In this document: in pieces, positions 1 through 7,907 of the stretch
Position numbering within the stretch: position 1 is the stretch's first letter
How the letters are laid out: every line of letters starts with the position of its first letter
Origin: Clostridiales bacterium
GTDB lineage: Bacteria; Bacillota_E; Sulfobacillia; Sulfobacillales; JAIMBI01
DNA: 24,917 bases
Assembly: GCA_027318915.1 (NCBI GenBank)
Contig: DAHVOH010000049.1
Coordinates: 1 to 24,917, forward strand
Direction of reading: 5' to 3'
The notes under the pieces: model-generated
Told to the model about the DNA's origin: nothing
What the model saw: the letters and a program-made list of their open reading frames with translations, nothing else
The model's database searches: none
Program-made: the position numbers and the translations under genes

Positions 1-240
1 GAGCCCGGTGTCGCGGGCCGCCGCCATCTGTCGCAATACACTCGAGCGCGACAGGCTCAAGGTGACAAGACCCACCGGGTAGCGGCCCACCCGGATCGTA
101 TGATGCACCGTAAGCCACCGCGCCCGCACACGGGCGGGGCCGCGCCGCTCCAAGACGACCCTTTGGGCATTGGTGATCCGCACGCGCCGCACGCCGGACT
201 TGTGGAGCGCATAACGCACGATCTCCTGGAGGGTCCCGCG
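1..240 (-). CDS. Partial reading frame resembling an extracytoplasmic sensor domain
   Basis: Immediately past the point where Der homology ends, a different minus-strand frame is open to the window edge. It reads roughly RGTLQEIVRYALHKSG, then VRRVRITNAQRVVLERRG, then IRVGRYPVGLVTLSLSRSS. That pattern (a helix, 'VRRVRITNAQ.RVL', then a return strand 'I.VGRYPVGLVTLSLS') resembles the ligand-sensing part of histidine kinases or diguanylate cyclases. The resemblance is by eye only. No start codon or ribosome site belongs to it; it enters out of frame inside der and leaves the window, so it is a fragment at both ends. It could be a different gene joined to der by rearrangement or by an assembly chimera. 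The family is uncertain; that it is not Der is clear. Confidence 0.4.
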
Positions 241-1067
241 ATTCTGAGGTCCTGATGGGTCAGGGGCTCGTCCGCCGCCACCATGAACAGCACGACGTGC
301 GCCTCGCGCACCGCCTGCAGCGTGCGCGCCACGGTCCGCTCCTCCAGCCCCGCCTCCACGCGATTGGGGCGGCGCAATCCGGCCGTGTCCAGCAGTTGAA
401 AACGCTGGCCGCCGACCGTCACCATGACGTCCACCACATCCCGCGTGGTGCCCGCGATCGGGGTCACGAGGGTGCGCTCTTCCCCCACCAGCCGATTGAT
501 CAGCGAGGATTTCCCGACATTGGGGCGCCCGGCCACGGCCACGCGAATGGCCGCCGCCGGCTCCTCAGGCACCGGCGCGCCCGCTCCGGCCAAGGCGTCG
601 ACGATGGCATCCAACAGATCCCCGGTCCCCTCGCCGTGCGTGGCCGAGACGGGAATGGGCGGGCCCACGCCCAGGCCATAGAGGTCCGAGACCTCAAAGC
701 GCCCCTCGGCCTTGTTGGCGACCAAAAGCACCGGTTTTCGGCTGCGGCGCGCCAGATCCGCCACCATGCGATCGGCGGCCGTGATGGGCGCCCGCGCATC
801 AACCACCAGGCACAGCACATCCGCCTCGGCAATGGCCAACTCGGTCTGCCGCCGAATGTAGGCGAGAATGTCGTCGCCGGCCGCCTCCCACAATCCTCCG
901 GTGTCCACCAGCGTAAAGGCCTGACCGTTCCAGTCCGTCTCCTGATACAGGCGATCGCGCGTCACGCCCGGTTCGTCTTCCACCAGCGCCCGGTTCGTCC
1001 CGGACAAACGGTTGAACACGGCGGACTTTCCGACATTGGGGCGGCCCACCAACGCGACCAGCGGCAT
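57..1067 (-). CDS. der: Ribosome-assembly GTPase Der (EngA), 3' part replaced
   Basis: Der is an essential double GTPase that acts in 50S ribosomal subunit assembly. The N-terminal G domain is intact: a P-loop near residue 8 (GRPNVGKSAVFN), DTGG, and an NKAE motif. The second G domain has its P-loop (GRPNVGKSSLINRLVG), the switch residues (GTTRD) and DTAGL. Homology runs as far as HQDLRIAG, about residue 278. Beyond this the frame reads Arg/Cys/Ser-rich nonsense to a stop at position 57, so the NKxD motif of the second G domain and the whole C-terminal KH-like domain are missing; a full Der is about 435-440 residues. The ATG has GAGGAGGG six bases upstream. The neighbours yphA-like and rpsA-like match the B. 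subtilis order. A cell could not normally live with this allele alone, so the 3' end is probably a rearrangement or an assembly artefact. Confidence 0.85.
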   Translation of the reverse strand: MPLVALVGRPNVGKSAVFNRLSGTNRALVEDEPGVTRDRLYQETDWNGQAFTLVDTGGLWEAAGDDILAYIRRQTELAIAEADVLCLVVDARAPITAADRMVADLARRSRKPVLLVANKAEGRFEVSDLYGLGVGPPIPVSATHGEGTGDLLDAIVDALAGAGAPVPEEPAAAIRVAVAGRPNVGKSSLINRLVGEERTLVTPIAGTTRDVVDVMVTVGGQRFQLLDTAGLRRPNRVEAGLEERTVARTLQAVREAHVVLFMVAADEPLTHQDLRIAGPSRRSCVMRSTSPACGACGSPMPKGSSWSGAAPPVCGRGGLRCIIRSGWAATRWVLSP

Positions 1068-1081
1068 AAGGGGCCCTCCTC

Positions 1082-1107
1082 TCGGCTATCTTCCGCAGTC
1101 TAGCCGA
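1082..1107 (-). repeat. Short hairpin directly upstream of the der ribosome site
   Basis: TCGGCTA and TAGCCGA form perfect 7-bp arms around a 12-base loop in the 60-bp spacer between the yphA-like gene and der. On the minus strand the second arm ends just before GAGGAGGG, the der Shine-Dalgarno, so the hairpin could affect der translation. This is a small structure that may be chance. Confidence 0.3.
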
Positions 1108-1127
1108 AAAGCGACCACGGCTCCAGT

Positions 1128-1733
1128 CTAACCTGATCGCACAGCCCCGGGCATGCGGAGCACGGCGGCCACCAGCCAGGCGACAACGGCCGCCAGCACC
1201 GTGTACAGCCAATCGCCGTTGGCCAGCACTCCCGCCACGGGGTGCAGCCACAGGCGCAACGCACTGGCCAAGCCGGCCGCCGCGGTGGCGAGAGCGGCCG
1301 CCCCCAGGGGCTCCCACGCCAGCGCGGCCGCCAAGAGACCCAAGGCGACCGCCTCACCCGCTATCCACGGCACCAGGGTGACATGCTGCGGATTGACCGG
1401 GGCGACCCCCCGAATCAAGGCCGCCAGCAGAGCCAGAACCAGCCAACCCAGCCAGGTCCCCGGCCGGCGCGCCTGCCCGATTAGCCACACGCCGAGCGCG
1501 GTCGCCGCCAGGAGGCCCCCGTCCAAAGGTCCGCCGGGGTAGGCCGCATCAAACCGGATCCACCCCAGCAGCCAAACGGCGCCAAGGGTCGCCAGCGCCG
1601 TCGACCGGCCGATACCCCACGGTCTGAGCGCCTCCGCCCCCAGACCGCCCCACAGGAGCCACCAGGCGGCCATCAGCAAAGCCTCCGCCCACCACAGCTC
1701 CACCGGCCCGTCCCCCCCGTGATCCCTGATCAC
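1128..1733 (-). CDS. YphA-like multi-pass membrane protein
   Basis: This 201-residue protein is almost wholly hydrophobic, with about six or seven Trp/Leu/Ala-rich membrane segments (for example LWWAEALLMAAWWLLWGGLG, LATLGAVWLLGWI, LGWLVLALLAALI, GEAVALGLLAAALAW, LAAVVAWLVAAVL). It has no catalytic motif I recognise. Its size (B. subtilis YphA is about 200 residues) and its position between the S1-protein gene and der match yphA, whose function is unknown to me. The GTG at 1733 lacks a clear ribosome site. A GTG at 1703 has GGGGGG a few bases upstream and would give a protein 10 residues shorter. The identification rests on topology and synteny, not on conserved residues. Confidence 0.7.
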   Translation of the reverse strand: MIRDHGGDGPVELWWAEALLMAAWWLLWGGLGAEALRPWGIGRSTALATLGAVWLLGWIRFDAAYPGGPLDGGLLAATALGVWLIGQARRPGTWLGWLVLALLAALIRGVAPVNPQHVTLVPWIAGEAVALGLLAAALAWEPLGAAALATAAAGLASALRLWLHPVAGVLANGDWLYTVLAAVVAWLVAAVLRMPGAVRSG

Positions 1734-1845
1734 TAGGGTTTGACAGCCGAGCGACGCCTATACGGCCCCCACCACAACGGCGCCGCCCCATACCAAAACC
1801 CGAGGGGGCGCCGGCCGCACCTCGGATTTTTACCCGGCTTCGCGC

Positions 1846-3084
1846 CTATATCAGCCCCGGATCGTCCTCTTCCCAATTCCCCGCGTGATACGCCGCGAGG
1901 TGCTCGCCCACGGTGAATCCTTGCCCGTCGCCGGATTCCCCGCCGGCCTCGCCGCGCGCCTGCAACTCTTCATCGGCTTCACGCTTGGACAACGAGATGC
2001 GTTTGGCTTCCACGTCCACATACAGCACTTTGACCTGCACCATGTCGCCCACCTGGACCACTTCCCCCGGGGTCCCCACGCGGTGGTCGGCGAGCTGCGA
2101 GACGTGCACCAAGCCATCCACCCCCGGCTCCAGCTCGACAAAGGCGCCGAAAGTGGCGAGGCGCACCACCTTGCCGGGATAGATCTGTCCTTCCAGGTAT
2201 CGCTCGGCCACGGTCTCCCACGGGTTGGGCATGACCTGGCGCAGCCCGAGCGAGATTTTTTCCTTCTCGCGGTCCAGGCGTAGCACCTTGACCCGAATGG
2301 GCTGCCCTTCCTGCAAGATTTCGGAGGGATGCTGGATGCGGCCCCACGACATCTCGGAAATGTGCAACAGCCCGTCCACGCCGCCCAAGTCGATGAAGGC
2401 GCCGAAATCGGTCAGACTCTTGACGGTGCCCTCACGCACCTGGCCCTCTTCAATTTCGCCCCACAGCTTTTCCCGCAGCGTCCGCGACTCCTCTTCCAAG
2501 GGAATCTTGCGGGAGAGAATGGCGCGACGCTTGGACCGGTCCAACTCAATCACCTTGAGCCGAAGCTTTTGGCCCAGAAACGGCTTCAAATCGTTCACAT
2601 AGCCGCGCGCCACGTGGGAGGACGGCACGAAACCCCGCAGCCCCACGTCCACCACCAGGCCCCCCCGGACCACTTCGGTGACGTCGGCCTCCAGAATTTC
2701 CTCCCGGGCCATGGCGTCCTCGAGGCGCTTCCATGCCACCACCTCATCGGCGCGGCGCTTGGAGAGCCGCAGCATGCCCTCCTCGCCCTCCCAGCCGAGC
2801 ACGTACACGGAAATGGTGTCGCCCAGCGAAACGACCTCGTCGGCCCGTTCCACCCGGCGGTGGCTCAGGTCATGCAGGTGGATGATACCCTCTGACTTGG
2901 CCCCCACGTCGACCAGCACACTATCGGGAGCCACATGCACCACGGTGCCAGTGACCACCTGGCCCGGGCGCACATCCTCCACCGCGGCCATCCCCATCGA
3001 TTGCTCAAGAGCATCCTGCTCTTCGGGCTCTCCTGGCGCCTCGGGTGTGGGTGGGCGCTGCTCTTTGTCAAAAGGCTGTTCCAT
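1846..3084 (-). CDS. rpsA: S1 RNA-binding repeat protein (ribosomal protein S1 homolog, YpfD type)
   Basis: The 412-residue protein carries four S1 (OB-fold) repeats at about residues 39-111, 127-193, 212-283 and 298-369. Each ends in the characteristic 'K.I.LS/GLR/KR' strand, and repeats three and four have the classic DFGAFIDL and TFGAFVEL signatures followed by HISEMSW and HVSQLAD. The first 35 residues are acidic and Pro/Glu-rich, and the tail is Gly/Glu-rich; both are probably disordered. S1 proteins bind mRNA and, in proteobacteria, help the 30S subunit. Firmicute four-repeat versions such as YpfD are generally not essential. AGGAGGT lies five bases before the ATG. Position between plsC and the yphA-like gene matches Firmicute synteny, where cmk and ypfD are also neighbours. 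Confidence 0.93.
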   Translation of the reverse strand: MEQPFDKEQRPPTPEAPGEPEEQDALEQSMGMAAVEDVRPGQVVTGTVVHVAPDSVLVDVGAKSEGIIHLHDLSHRRVERADEVVSLGDTISVYVLGWEGEEGMLRLSKRRADEVVAWKRLEDAMAREEILEADVTEVVRGGLVVDVGLRGFVPSSHVARGYVNDLKPFLGQKLRLKVIELDRSKRRAILSRKIPLEEESRTLREKLWGEIEEGQVREGTVKSLTDFGAFIDLGGVDGLLHISEMSWGRIQHPSEILQEGQPIRVKVLRLDREKEKISLGLRQVMPNPWETVAERYLEGQIYPGKVVRLATFGAFVELEPGVDGLVHVSQLADHRVGTPGEVVQVGDMVQVKVLYVDVEAKRISLSKREADEELQARGEAGGESGDGQGFTVGEHLAAYHAGNWEEDDPGLI

Positions 3085-3133
3085 CTGAGACCTCCTACGC
3101 CGTCGAGCGGCTCTGTTACGGTGTTTCCCAATT

Positions 3134-3709
3134 TTATACCTTCGGACTCGGGGGAGCCAGCCCCCTCCCCGCCCGGATTTGCCGCACCTGATCGGCTATC
3201 GCCGTCATCATGCGGGTCGAGGCGGCGTCCACGTTCTCCTGCGGCTCTACATACAACGGCGCGCCCATGGAAAAGGTCACCCGCCGGCGAAATCCGTAAG
3301 GCCCCAGCACGCCCACCGGTACGATCGGCACCCCCGTCTTGCGGGCCAGATAGGCCACGCCGCGCTTCGGCGCCTGCAGCTCTCCGGTCTCACTCCGATG
3401 CCCTTCCGGAAAGATCAGCACAATACCCCCCTGGCGCAGAATGTGCAGCGTCTTGACCAGGGCCCGCCGATCCGGCTTGCCGCGACGCACCGGATAGGCA
3501 TGGAGCGATGTGATGAGGCGACCGAGCCACTTGATCCGGAACAGCTCTTCTTTGGTCATGAACCATACGGGTCGCGGCAGGAGACAGGCGAGGACCGGTG
3601 GGTCCATGGCGGTGATGTGATTGCACACCACGATGGAAGGGCCCGCCGGCAGCGCTTCGCGCCCCCGGAACTCCAGGCGGTAATAGGCAAAGAATACCAG
3701 CCTCGCCAC
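3134..3709 (-). CDS. plsC: 1-acyl-sn-glycerol-3-phosphate acyltransferase (PlsC family)
   Basis: The protein transfers an acyl chain to lysophosphatidic acid at the membrane to make phosphatidic acid. The family signature HX4D is present as NHITAMDPP (H31, D36), followed by the substrate loop FPEGHRS (PEG at 101-103) and a VPIVPVGVLG strand, all in the usual order; length (191) is normal. The start shown is a GTG. Family members usually carry several more N-terminal hydrophobic residues, and the frame continues upstream as LYCFVYW to a CTG at 3730-3728. That CTG lies two bases after the cmk stop and is preceded by GGAGGG, so translation may begin there or be coupled to cmk. The order aroH-cmk-plsC-S1 gene suggests one operon. 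Confidence 0.9.
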   Translation of the reverse strand: MARLVFFAYYRLEFRGREALPAGPSIVVCNHITAMDPPVLACLLPRPVWFMTKEELFRIKWLGRLITSLHAYPVRRGKPDRRALVKTLHILRQGGIVLIFPEGHRSETGELQAPKRGVAYLARKTGVPIVPVGVLGPYGFRRRVTFSMGAPLYVEPQENVDAASTRMMTAIADQVRQIRAGRGLAPPSPKV

Positions 3710-3731
3710 CCAGTAGACAAAGCAATACAGC

Positions 3732-4409
3732 TTAATCCCTCCGGTCCCGAACCCGCGTCAAGATGCGTTCGACGACCTCGTCCACCGTCAGTGCCGTGCT
3801 GTCGACCAGGATCGCGTCGTCCGCCCGGCGGAGGGGGGCAACGGGGCGTTCCCGGTCCAGTCGGTCCCGGTGCCCGATCTCCCGCATGAGCTGGTCCAGG
3901 GTCAGATGAAATCCCTGCCGGCTGAGTTCCTCCTGCCGCCGGCGCGCGCGCGTGCGCAGAGAGGCGGTCAGGAACACTTTCACGTCGGCGTCCGGCAGGA
4001 CGTCCGTGCCGATGTCGCGGCCGTCCATCACCACGCCGCCCGCCTCCGCCATCTCGCGCTGGCGACGCGTCATGGACCGCCGGACGGCGGCATACCCGGC
4101 CACCAAAGACACGCTCGCATTCACCTCGGGCGTGCGGATGCGGTCGGTGACGTCCTCGCCGTCCAGCCGCACACGCACCCGGCCCTCGGCATCGGAACTC
4201 AGCGTGAGGTCTACATCCGCCAACAGACTGCTGACGGCGTCCTCGTCGCGCAGGTCCACACCGCTCTCCAGGGCGCGCAGCGCGAGCGCCCGGTACATCG
4301 CTCCGGTGTCCACATATTGAAATCCCAGCTTCTGCGCCAGCTTGCGCGCCACGGTACTCTTGCCGGCGCCTGCGGGTCCGTCCACAGCCACGATGGGCGC
4401 GCGCTTCAC
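3732..4409 (-). CDS. cmk: Cytidylate kinase
   Basis: Cmk phosphorylates CMP and dCMP to the diphosphates in the cytoplasm. The P-loop GPAGAGKS is at residues 11-18. It is followed by YVDTGAMYRA, the CMP-binding region with TPEVNASVS, the RRQREMA segment, VVMDGRDIGTDVLPDA, the lid with RTRARRRQEEL, and the C-terminal DSTALTVDEVVERIL. The length of 225 residues is typical. The frame is open further upstream, but the GTG at 4409 is the real start: GGGGGAG lies upstream, and the GTGA overlaps the aroH stop codon by four bases, implying translational coupling. Confidence 0.95.
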   Translation of the reverse strand: MKRAPIVAVDGPAGAGKSTVARKLAQKLGFQYVDTGAMYRALALRALESGVDLRDEDAVSSLLADVDLTLSSDAEGRVRVRLDGEDVTDRIRTPEVNASVSLVAGYAAVRRSMTRRQREMAEAGGVVMDGRDIGTDVLPDADVKVFLTASLRTRARRRQEELSRQGFHLTLDQLMREIGHRDRLDRERPVAPLRRADDAILVDSTALTVDEVVERILTRVRDRRD

Positions 4410-4780
4410 GTGATTGCCGACTCCCCCAAATCCGGGCGCAGCCTCCGGGCCTCTCCGAGGTACACATGCCGCACCGACGCCAGCGGTCCGGTGCGATTGA
4501 CCAACAGCAGCACGCGGATGATGGAGGGCACCGAACCCGCCACCGTCACTTCTCGGCTGCACAGCAGGGGCACTTGCTGGAGGCCCATGGACCGCGCGGC
4601 CTCAGCCGGAAACGCCGCGTTCAAATCCTCGGTCATGGTGAAGAACACGGCCACCATGTCTTCCGGATCCAATTGATTGCGTGCGATGATCTGAGACAGC
4701 AGATCCGTGGTGGCCGCGAATATCGCCGACCGGGTGTTTTGGGGGACCGAAACCGCACCGCGGATTCCGCGCAACAACAT
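4406..4780 (-). CDS. aroH: Chorismate mutase, monofunctional AroH type
   Basis: AroH converts chorismate to prephenate, the first step towards Phe and Tyr. The sequence follows the B. subtilis-type trimeric fold: RGIRGAVSV at the start (active-site Arg), an early helix, FFTMTEDLNAAFPAEAAR, VPLLCSREVTVAGSVPSIIRVLLLV (including the active-site Glu/Arg region), and RHVYLGEARRLRPDL near the end. Length is about 120 residues. The start is uncertain: an ATG at 4804 has no ribosome site, the ATG at 4780 directly abuts GGAGGG, and TTG codons at 4777 and 4774 are better spaced from it. All three late choices give the expected beginning of the protein. Its stop overlaps cmk by four bases. Confidence 0.92.
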   Translation of the reverse strand: MLLRGIRGAVSVPQNTRSAIFAATTDLLSQIIARNQLDPEDMVAVFFTMTEDLNAAFPAEAARSMGLQQVPLLCSREVTVAGSVPSIIRVLLLVNRTGPLASVRHVYLGEARRLRPDLGESAIT

Positions 4781-4810
4781 CCCTCCGCGTCTTTCCGACA
4801 GCATACCATG

Positions 4811-4841
4811 CGGCCCGGGGCCACAAAAGCTCCCCGGGCCG
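4811..4841. repeat. GC-rich inverted repeat between ylaI-like gene and aroH
   Basis: CGGCCCGGGG and its exact reverse complement flank an 11-base loop (4821-4831); the arms extend by one more pair to 4810/4842. On the minus strand it lies about 40 bases after the ylaI-like stop and just upstream of aroH. No run of T follows on either strand, so it is not a classical intrinsic terminator. It may end the ylaI transcript or act in the aroH leader. Confidence 0.6.
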
Positions 4842-4878
4842 CCGACCCGTGAATATGGCTATACTGAGCGTGACGACG

Positions 4879-5043
4879 TCAGGAAGAGTGCGGGAAGGTG
4901 TCCTTTTGGGCATCCCGCCGCACTCGCGCCTGACAAGCGTCGCAGATGTAGGTTTCGCGCTGGGTCTCCCGCAGCCGCTCATAGTCGTCCTGCCACTTGG
5001 CCACTTCGTGCGGCCGGCTGCAGATGGCGCACCGTACTTGCAT
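4879..5043 (-). CDS. YlaI-like small zinc-ribbon protein (DUF2197 type)
   Basis: A 54-residue frame starts MQVRCAICSRPHEVAKW and ends RRDAQKDTFPHSS. It carries two Cys-x2-Cys pairs (CAIC at 5-8 and CDAC at 34-37) with 25 residues between them, a basic/acidic helix (YERLRETQRETY) in the middle, and a YICDAC context. This closely resembles B. subtilis YlaI (DUF2197), a zinc-ribbon protein of unknown function. GGGGGAG lies about 10 bases upstream of the ATG. It is too short for a usual length cutoff and is easy to miss. It is divergent from the SWIM-domain gene, with 60 bp between the two starts. Confidence 0.8.
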   Translation of the reverse strand: MQVRCAICSRPHEVAKWQDDYERLRETQRETYICDACQARVRRDAQKDTFPHSS

Positions 5044-5103
5044 AGCTCTCACGCTCCCCCGCGGGTTCAGCGCCGCGAATGCTGTCTGGAAAGGAACACG
5101 GCC

Positions 5104-6120
5104 ATGCGTGTCGCTTTACCATTCCCTCATTATACCGCCGCCGACGTGTGGACTATGCTCCCCCCGTCGCGTCGACAGCCCGCGCAGGATTATTGCGACG
5201 CCGGCCGGGTTCGGGAACGCTTTCGCATCGGCACGGCCCTCATCGGTCGGGTGGCCGGTTACCGCGACGACCATGCGGCCTACGCCGCGCGCAGCGCGGA
5301 CGCGTGGGAGGTGAGCTGCTCCTGCGCCGCCACGGCCCCCTGCGCCCATGTGGGCGCGCTCCTCCTGGAGGCGGCCCGGAGGCCCGACCAATTTCTGCCG
5401 TGGCCCCCATCGCCCTGGTCGGTGGATGAGGCGACCGTTCTCTGGGCCCGTCAGCAGGCCTTTCCCTGGGCGGCCTGGCAGACGCGGGCCACCTCGCCTC
5501 CCTGGCAAGCCGGAGCCGAGGATCCCGGGTTGGCGGCCGCCTTGAGCCGGATTCCCGCGTCGCGGCGTTCGTCAACTCTGCGGGATTGGCTCTCGACGCT
5601 CCCGGAGCGCTTCTGGGACGATCCGACCTTTGTGGCCGATCTGACCCGAGCCTTGGCCGACCTTGGATCCCAAAGCCTACCGTCCACTGAGATCCACGCG
5701 TGGATCGGGCTTATGGCCCAGCATCCCGACCTGCCGATCGCCCCGCTCATCATGGCTCGGCCCGGAGACCCTTTGGTGGAATCGCGGCTCTTGGAGCTTC
5801 TCTATCAGGGTGCCGCCCAGTTCTTGATGGCGCCGCGCCCGTCGCTCACCGTGGTCGGCCAGACGCTTTTGGGGCGCCTGGCCGACTGGCTTTTGATCTC
5901 GGAGCGCGGGGACGAAGCGGCAGCGGTGTGGACCCGCTTTCCCTACGCGGATCCCACCGGATTAACCCGCGGCGACTGGCTTTACCGCCACGGCCGCATC
6001 GAAGACGCCCGCACGTGCTGGACCGCCATCGTTCCCCACAGTCCGGGGCAGGCGGCAGAATTGGCCGCCCGTCTCAGCTTGGTGGAGGCAGCCGGCGCAC
6101 CAACCCCGGCGTCGGAGTGA
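5104..6120 (+). CDS. SWIM zinc-finger domain protein
   Basis: The 338-residue protein has a SWIM zinc-binding motif: C72, C74, C80 and H82 in SCSCAATAPCAHVGALLLEA. It follows the usual N-terminal beta-rich module (DYCDAGRVRERFRIG.ALIGRV). The remainder is helical, Trp/Leu-rich and repeat-like (GDWLYRHGRIEDARTCW), without a catalytic motif. SWIM proteins in Firmicutes often sit beside SNF2-family ATPases and may guide them to DNA or protein partners; here an SNF2 gene lies 4.6 kb away on the other strand. The frame is open upstream, but the ATG at 5104 is preceded by GGAAAGGA and matches where domain-like sequence begins. The 3' end overlaps the convergent nicotinate phosphoribosyltransferase gene by 47 bp. 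It is one of only two plus-strand genes. Confidence 0.82.
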   Translation: MRVALPFPHYTAADVWTMLPPSRRQPAQDYCDAGRVRERFRIGTALIGRVAGYRDDHAAYAARSADAWEVSCSCAATAPCAHVGALLLEAARRPDQFLPWPPSPWSVDEATVLWARQQAFPWAAWQTRATSPPWQAGAEDPGLAAALSRIPASRRSSTLRDWLSTLPERFWDDPTFVADLTRALADLGSQSLPSTEIHAWIGLMAQHPDLPIAPLIMARPGDPLVESRLLELLYQGAAQFLMAPRPSLTVVGQTLLGRLADWLLISERGDEAAAVWTRFPYADPTGLTRGDWLYRHGRIEDARTCWTAIVPHSPGQAAELAARLSLVEAAGAPTPASE

Positions 6121-7129
6121 TGCCGGGTATGCGCCCCCGCTTGGCCACCGGTCGGCCCTCCACCGCTTTGACGTCCATGGTCATGTCCAGGGGTCGGGCA
6201 CCGGCGATATAGGTGCCTACGCCGAAACCGGTGGCACCGGCCTCTCGGAGCGCGCGCACCCGCTCGGGATCCAGCCCGCCGGACACAAAGATGCCCACAT
6301 CGGGGAACCCGGCCTGAGTGAGCCGCGCCTTCAGCTCGCGGACCAAGCCCGGGGTCACGCCGCCACGCTCACGCGGCGTGTCCAAACGAATCGCCTGGAG
6401 ATGGGTACCGAGACGCCCGGCGACACGGAGGGCCTCCTCCGCCTCGTCATGAAACGTGTCCACCAACACGGTGCGGACCACCTCCGGCGGCATGACGCGG
6501 TCGAACGCCTCGGCCACCGTCAGGGTGTCGCCGGCGATCAGCATCAGCGCGTGGGGCATGGTCCCCGCGGGAATCTGCCCCGCCTGCCGGGCGCCGAGGA
6601 TGCTGGAGGCGCCGCGGGCGCCGCCGACCAGGGCGGCGCGATCCAATACCGAGGCCACCGCCGGATGGACATGGCGCGCCCCGAACGAGATCACGGGCAC
6701 CCCGTCAGCCGCCTCCACCACCTCGCGAGCGGCCGTGGCCCACCCGCTGGACGATGCCAGAATGCCGAGAATGGCGGTCTCGTACAGGCCAAACCGTCGG
6801 TAGGGACCCGTGACCCGGAGCACCACCTGATGCGCCGTGACCGGCGTTCCCTCCGGCGCGGCCCAGACCTCCACATCCAACGGAGCCAGCAGCGCGACAA
6901 CTTCCTCGATGCCGGCCAAGAGACCGGGGCGGTTGGCAAACACTTCGGCGGTGACGGCCGTGTCTGCCCGCCCCAAATGGTCCAGCACCTCGAGCGACCC
7001 CACGAAGTAGACATCCGCCGTGAGCCCCGCCCGAATCTCCTCAGCGGTGGCCGAACGAATCCCGCGATCCGGAGGATTCCAGGCGGTGATGCCGGCCAAT
7101 GTCAGGCGCGGCGGGTCTGTGACGGCCAC
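6074..7129 (-). CDS. pncB: Nicotinate phosphoribosyltransferase
   Basis: The enzyme joins nicotinate to PRPP to make nicotinate mononucleotide for NAD salvage. The 351-residue length and sequence fit the short Firmicute/archaeal subgroup: AGLTADVYFVGSLEVL near residue 35, TAEVFANRPG, ISFGARHVHP near 147, ASSILGARQAGQIPAGTMPHALM with the conserved His193, VDTFHDEAEEAL, IRLDTPRERGG and the phosphate-binding IFVSGGLDPERV followed by GVGTYIAGA. The GTG start has AGAGGAG 13 bases upstream, rather far. The first 89 bases lie inside the 3' end of the pseudouridine synthase gene in another frame, so the two are probably co-translated. The last 47 bases overlap the convergent SWIM gene. Confidence 0.92.
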   Translation of the reverse strand: MAVTDPPRLTLAGITAWNPPDRGIRSATAEEIRAGLTADVYFVGSLEVLDHLGRADTAVTAEVFANRPGLLAGIEEVVALLAPLDVEVWAAPEGTPVTAHQVVLRVTGPYRRFGLYETAILGILASSSGWATAAREVVEAADGVPVISFGARHVHPAVASVLDRAALVGGARGASSILGARQAGQIPAGTMPHALMLIAGDTLTVAEAFDRVMPPEVVRTVLVDTFHDEAEEALRVAGRLGTHLQAIRLDTPRERGGVTPGLVRELKARLTQAGFPDVGIFVSGGLDPERVRALREAGATGFGVGTYIAGARPLDMTMDVKAVEGRPVAKRGRIPGITPTPGLVRRLPPPS

Positions 7130-7907
7130 GATATGATCGAGACTCCTCTCTCTCCCTGCGAACAGGCGTGCCCGCGGCCGCCGTCCTCTCGCGCAGGTGG
7201 GCCCGCAGCGTCCGCACCTCCGCGGCGCTCAAGGGGCGGGCACCGCCCTCCGGGACTCCTTCGAGCGTCAGCGGGCCGTAAGTGGTGCGCACCAAGTCCT
7301 GAACCGGATGGCCAATGGCCTGCAACAGGCGCCGGATTTCCCTCTTGCGCCCTTCGGTCAACACCAGCGACAGCAGGGTGCGTCCCGCCTCTTGCCGGAC
7401 GATGGTCACCGTTTGCGCCCGCAATGCGCCGTCGTCAAACGTGATGCCGCGCCGCATCCGCTCCAGGCGCTCCGCCGTCGGCCACCCGTCGACCCACGCC
7501 AGATAGGTCTTGGGGACGCCGTAGCGCGGATGCATGAGCTGATGCGCCAGCTCCCCGTCGTCCGTCATCAGCAACAGTCCCCGCGTCTCCCGGTCCAGAC
7601 GGCCGACCGGAAACAATCGACCCACACCGCTCGGCAACAGCTCGGTGATCAGATGACGCGCGTGCCGATCCTCCAGTGACACCGTGTAGCCCGCCGGCTT
7701 GTTGAGCAGCCAATACTGCCGCTCGGAGGGACGGGGCAGCGGGCGACCGTCCACCAGCACCTCGTCGCGGCCGCGCACCGCTTGATCTCCCAGTGTCGCG
7801 ACGGCGCCGTTGAGCCGCACCCGACCGTCCCGGATCCACTCCTCGGCCTGGCGCCGGGAAGCGAGCCCCGCCTCCGCGATCAGCCGCTGGAGTCGCACCG
7901 CCGGCAT
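7041..7907 (-). CDS. rluB: RluB/RsuA-family rRNA pseudouridine synthase
   Basis: The enzyme isomerises a uridine in rRNA. An N-terminal S4 RNA-binding domain (residues 1-60, RLQRLIAEAGLASRRQAEEW and VRLNG) precedes the catalytic domain. This has YWLLNKPAGY, the catalytic Asp105 in VGRLDRETRGLLLMTDDGE, KTYLAWVDG and the C-terminal LTEGRKREIRRLL motif. Domain order and motifs are complete. The last 45 or so residues (Arg/Ser-rich) are an unusual extension that runs 89 bases into the next gene. The ATG immediately follows the TAA of the RidA-like gene. Which uridine is modified cannot be read from sequence; Firmicute members often act on 23S rRNA. Confidence 0.92.
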   Translation of the reverse strand: MPAVRLQRLIAEAGLASRRQAEEWIRDGRVRLNGAVATLGDQAVRGRDEVLVDGRPLPRPSERQYWLLNKPAGYTVSLEDRHARHLITELLPSGVGRLFPVGRLDRETRGLLLMTDDGELAHQLMHPRYGVPKTYLAWVDGWPTAERLERMRRGITFDDGALRAQTVTIVRQEAGRTLLSLVLTEGRKREIRRLLQAIGHPVQDLVRTTYGPLTLEGVPEGGARPLSAAEVRTLRAHLRERTAAAGTPVRREREESRSYRGRHRPAAPDIGRHHRLESSGSRDSFGHR

